Shown here in pieces: positions 61,009-64,000 of a stretch of 64,000 nt of DNA (position 1 is the first letter of the stretch; every line of letters starts with the position of its first letter). The translations under genes and the position numbers were made by a program. The notes under the pieces were generated by a model. That model had not been told where the DNA came from. It did not search any database and saw nothing but the letters and a program-made list of their open reading frames with translations. This DNA is from Rhipicephalus microplus. Lineage: Eukaryota; Arthropoda; Arachnida; Ixodida; Ixodidae. Location of the stretch: NCBI RefSeq assembly GCF_043290135.1, contig NC_134710.1:135678155-135742154 (forward strand), in the 5' to 3' direction.

Positions 61009-62226
61009 GTCCGATGCTGCTCCTCTTGTCAGGAGACGCGGCCAGAGATGCCTCGAGCACCCGTCCACCCTTGGGAGGCGTCTCGGAACCCATGGTCCCG
61101 CCTCCATATGAATTTTGCCGGTCCCTTTCAAGGGCAGACCTTCTTAATCGTCGTGGATTCGTATTCAAAGTGGCTGGAGGTCATCCCAACATCCTCTATA
61201 ACGTCACAGACAGTAATCAGTGCATTACGGAAACTGTTTGCCACGCATGGTCTCCCAGACACCATTGTCTCAGACAACGGAGCTCAGTTTAAGTCCACAG
61301 AGTTTCGAGAGTTCCTGGACAGCAATCTGATCCGCCAGGTAACTTCGGCACCATTCCACCCATCTACGAATGGCCAGGCAGAAAGGATGGTACGCACTAC
61401 CAAGGAAGGCCTATCTCGCATCATCCAGGGGAACTGGGCACGGCGCCTGGCAGATTTCACACTGCAGCAGCACGTAACCCCACACACGACTACGGGGCGA
61501 TCCCCGGCCGAGCTCCTGATGGGCCGCAAGTTGTCAACGATGTTGGACCGCCTGCACCCTGATCGGGCCCCAGAGAAGTCCACACGGTTGGCAGATTCCC
61601 CGTCCAAACCACGCACGTTTCAGCCTGAAGACCCTGTCTTCGCACGTAACTATGCTCAGGGGCCTCTGTGGATTCCAGCAGTGATCTCCCGTGCAACCGG
61701 ACCAATATCTCATGAGGTCACGGCCCCTGATGGTCGAGTACTGCGCAGGCATGTGGACCAACTCCGTCGCCGGACGGTCGGGCCTACCCAAACGGCGGGT
61801 GCAGAACTGGAAAGACCGCAGCCTGAAAGACGACCGATGTCAACGTCTACCCCTGAAGGCTCGAGTTCTGTCCCGGTGGCCCCTGAGGGCTCGAGTTCGG
61901 CCCCTGTGGAGCCAGACGCACCGGGGGAGCAGCCGACTCCTGTGGTTAGCAGTGTGCCCCCACAAGAGGGCGGAACCGTTCCACTGACTGTCCCAGTGGA
62001 GGCAAATGACGAGCCTTTAGAGCCACCACTGTGCTTTCGTCGCTCGCAGCGTGCTCGGGGAACCCCGCACCATCTAAGAGACTACGTACTGGCCCTGGCT
62101 GACTGCTGGGTTCAAACTTGGAGAGGAGGGGTGTTGTGTAGTGTGACTGTGGCCGCTAGGTTTGGCGGCAACAGGAAAGACAGCTACGAACATGTGATGT
62201 GTGGCCGCTCCACCTGGCGGCGTTGA
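61009..62226 (+). pseudogene. pol: pol, second part: integrase
   Basis: Same frame as the upstream part after TGA. Opens with the CCSSC pair, then the DDE core: VDSYSKWLEV, SDNGAQF, NGQAERMV. C terminus has a GPY/F-like segment (ISRATGPISHEVTAPDGRVL) and a Pro/Ser-rich tail. The frame runs through the polypurine tract and about 30 codons into the 3' LTR before TGA at 62224-62226. The first Met in this part is 61048, so without read-through only an N-truncated integrase could be made. Confidence 0.85.
62120..62131 (+). promoter_or_regulatory. polypurine tract
   Basis: Twelve purines (ggagaggagggg) directly before the TG of the 3' LTR; the plus-strand primer site. Confidence 0.85.
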
Positions 62227-62334
62227 AGTGGTTCTGAGTTGTTTTTGATACGCATGTGGTCAGTTGGTGTTTGCCGGCGGAGTGAGGCCTGGCGTAAATA
62301 AACGTTCGTGTCCCTCAACCCACAACATGTAACA
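62132..62334 (+). repeat. 3' LTR
   Basis: 203 bp, one difference from the 5' LTR. Followed by the gctag target duplication. Confidence 0.95.
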
Positions 62335-62339
62335 GCTAG

Positions 62340-64000
62340 GCTCATCTTTAAAGGGGCCGTGCAACACTTCTGGAGCATGGTCTGAAAACTCGGCTGATTG
62401 GTAGTGGAGGCGGCCTGGAATTCACAAATTGTCAGTCGGCTAACAATTGCTTTCTCTTCTCTTGACCAATCACGGCAGATGCTCAAAAATTTCTCGTAAA
62501 ATGCCCATCTATCATCCTTTAGCCGATTTGAACATGGCACGCTCGGTCGTTAGAGATCGCCCCAAAAGGCCGAGACATGTCCACGCGTGCGCGCGATGCG
62601 ATCACGCTAACAAGGCCGCGCATTCAAAGAAAAAAAATATGCTCAACATCACTAGGCGCACGTGAAGTTTTTTTTTTGCCTCATGCTATCTCTCCTTGCT
62701 TCTGGCGCTTTTCGTCGGGACAAGAAGAGAGAACGCCATTGCCACATGCAAGGAATCTTTTAACTCCGCTCGTACTGAACGGATTCTTGAAATGTTTGTC
62801 ATTGAATTCGTGAGACAATAAGATCTTCCAGTGAATTCATAAAATGTACTTGAAAAAGTGTTTTGGGGGCCCCTTTAAGGGGTACTGAAAGAATTTTTCA
62901 CTTGTTTCTTTTTCTTTCTTTAGCGTCAAATAAGCCAAGACTTTGAGAGCGTAGGAAATGTACTGGTATCTTGTTTAATGAATGAGTGTGCCACGTACAG
63001 TCAGCCAATGGCTGCTAGATGTAAGCGCATATGCACCCTGAAAACTCGGAGCATGCTTTTGAAACCTCGTTTTGGTTCCTACTGTACACTGACGTCGAGA
63101 CATGGTATGAGTGAGCTGCATCATCAGGTGGTACTATCTGCAAGCGAAAGTTTCCTTGATGTATCTTCGTTCGTACGTAGTATTCATTTGTCTGGTTCGT
63201 TTGCTGTGCACAGTACGTTGCTGTCACGCTGGACGCAACTTCAAGATTCATTATTTGCAAGTCTGACGTAACCATAGTCTTATATCGTTAGGTCTGAACG
63301 ACACTAGACACTGACAAAATGCGGGTACACGCTTTGGTGCGCTCTCTCTTTGTCTTTTATGTTCTTACTGAAAACGTTTTACATGCGTAAGCAGCGCAAG
63401 TGCAAGACTGTATTTGGCATGTTTTACGAATCTCAAGTTGGGTGTCCAGGAGAAAACGTTCCGGTTAATGGTTATTTGTGATAACCGACATATTGAGGCG
63501 CGGTTGAGAGAAGTTGCTGCTTTGCATGGCGCTTCGCTCTCGGGCGTGGCCACCGCAGCTACCCTGCACTGGCAGTCGGTCCACAGCCACGGTGTCAAAC
63601 ACGAACTACTGTCCCATGGCGCTAGCGTCGGGCGTGGGTGGTGGTCCCGCATATTCCTGATCTTCGTGCCTGTCCTTCTGGGCAATGGCACTGAGGAAAG
63701 ACCAAGTGGTGCACACATGCCATTCATTAGCATGGCAGAGAGCCAAACATGGAATTTTGTTTACTGTGAGCGCGGTTACAACTTGTGGTTTGTCACGTGC
63801 TCTGTGAATTCAAATATGACAATAGTGCAAGTTATAAATGTGTCGCATCAGTGAGCTTGAGACGACTTTCCGCTTGCAATTTCGCTGTTGTGGGGTGTTT
63901 TAACTGCCCTGTACGGGTGTGTTTGCTTGTATGCACATAAAGTTTCAGTGGGGGTTGATGATGGGAATTTTAAACCCCTCCTTTCTTCGGCGACACCATT
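62340..64000 (+). other. alpha-tubulin gene 3, intron 1, right part (runs off the window)
   Basis: Colinear with 18679-20350 of gene 2, including the TTAA-MITE and the conserved intronic repeat (63535-63715). The first coding exon, expected about 130 bp further on by comparison with gene 2, is outside the window. Confidence 0.8.
62352..62874. mobile_element. TTAA-target MITE, gene 3 copy
   Basis: 523 bp, counterpart of 18691-19216. TTAA at 62348-62351 and 62875-62878; left end aggggccgtgcaacactt. Confidence 0.7.

Larger units (their letters stand above)
57721..62334 (+). mobile_element. Ty3/gypsy LTR retrotransposon, nearly intact
   Basis: 4,614 bp. LTRs of 203 bp, TG...CA, differing at a single base (gagatg/gagttg). 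5-bp duplication gctag (57716-57720, 62335-62339); the empty site is 18674-18678. Gene order gag-protease, then reverse transcriptase-RNase H-integrase; no envelope gene. Same orientation as the tubulin gene, in intron 1 of copy 3. One nonsense codon in integrase is the only obvious defect. Confidence 0.95.

Noticed and set aside
57721..62334. Endogenous retrovirus with envelope
   Set aside because: Pol runs into the 3' LTR and no third open frame exists; this is an envelope-less Ty3/gypsy element.
55907..64000. Gene 3 as a proven pseudogene
   Set aside because: Its promoter is disturbed but the exons are outside the window, so no conclusion is possible.

Overview
This is nuclear DNA of an arthropod, most likely a hard (ixodid) tick. 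The evidence is intron-containing alpha-tubulin genes, seven copies of a tRNA-headed SINE that looks like the tick Ruka family, and a dense mix of LINEs, TTAA-target DNA transposons, hAT-like and pogo/Tigger-like elements and a Ty3/gypsy retrotransposon. No prokaryotic gene organisation is present. Species cannot be fixed from the sequence alone.

Layout. 499-2317 (minus): a GSTCD-like methyltransferase gene. 2.5-5.1 kb: a LINE lacking most of its reverse transcriptase, with a SINE inside. 6.1-9.3 kb: the diverged upstream flank of alpha-tubulin gene 1, itself invaded by a second LINE and SINEs. 9.3-14.9 kb: alpha-tubulin gene 1, compact (about 5.5 kb), five exons. 14.9-17 kb: duplicated intergenic block. 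17-43.9 kb: alpha-tubulin gene 2, same exon structure but about 27 kb long because introns 2 and 3 are packed with nested transposons. 43.9-55.9 kb: second copy of the intergenic block, interrupted by a 9.2-kb insertion with 8-bp target duplications, a piggyBac-like MITE and a hAT-like MITE. 55.9-64 kb: promoter, non-coding exon 1 and part of intron 1 of a third alpha-tubulin copy; its core promoter holds a LINE fragment between the TATA box and the expected start, and its intron holds a young 4.6-kb Ty3/gypsy element. Coding exons of gene 3 would lie beyond the window.

Genes 1 and 2 each encode a complete 451-residue alpha-tubulin (83 codons + split R84 / to Q176 / to K352 / to 451). They differ at three residues, and both end in Phe rather than Tyr. 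Their divergence drops sharply near the end of exon 4, as expected if the middle gene is an unequal-crossover hybrid.

The most striking content is a family of TTAA-inserting transposons whose transposase has a CxxC/CxxC zinc ribbon followed by a DDE-like core (YDGTW, DGDS, ES motifs), like the animal 'Mutator-like transposase' domain. Two near-identical, apparently intact copies (A at 23818-27013, A' at 36361-39561) have each jumped at a TTAA into the transposase gene of an older relative (B and C). Both nests sit in introns of the same tubulin gene, and C itself sits at a TTAA inside a SINE. All elements of this family carry a perfect YY1-type motif about 222-237 bp from the upstream terminus. 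Because the tubulin locus is duplicated, many insertions have an empty-site counterpart in the window, which fixes their borders and relative ages.
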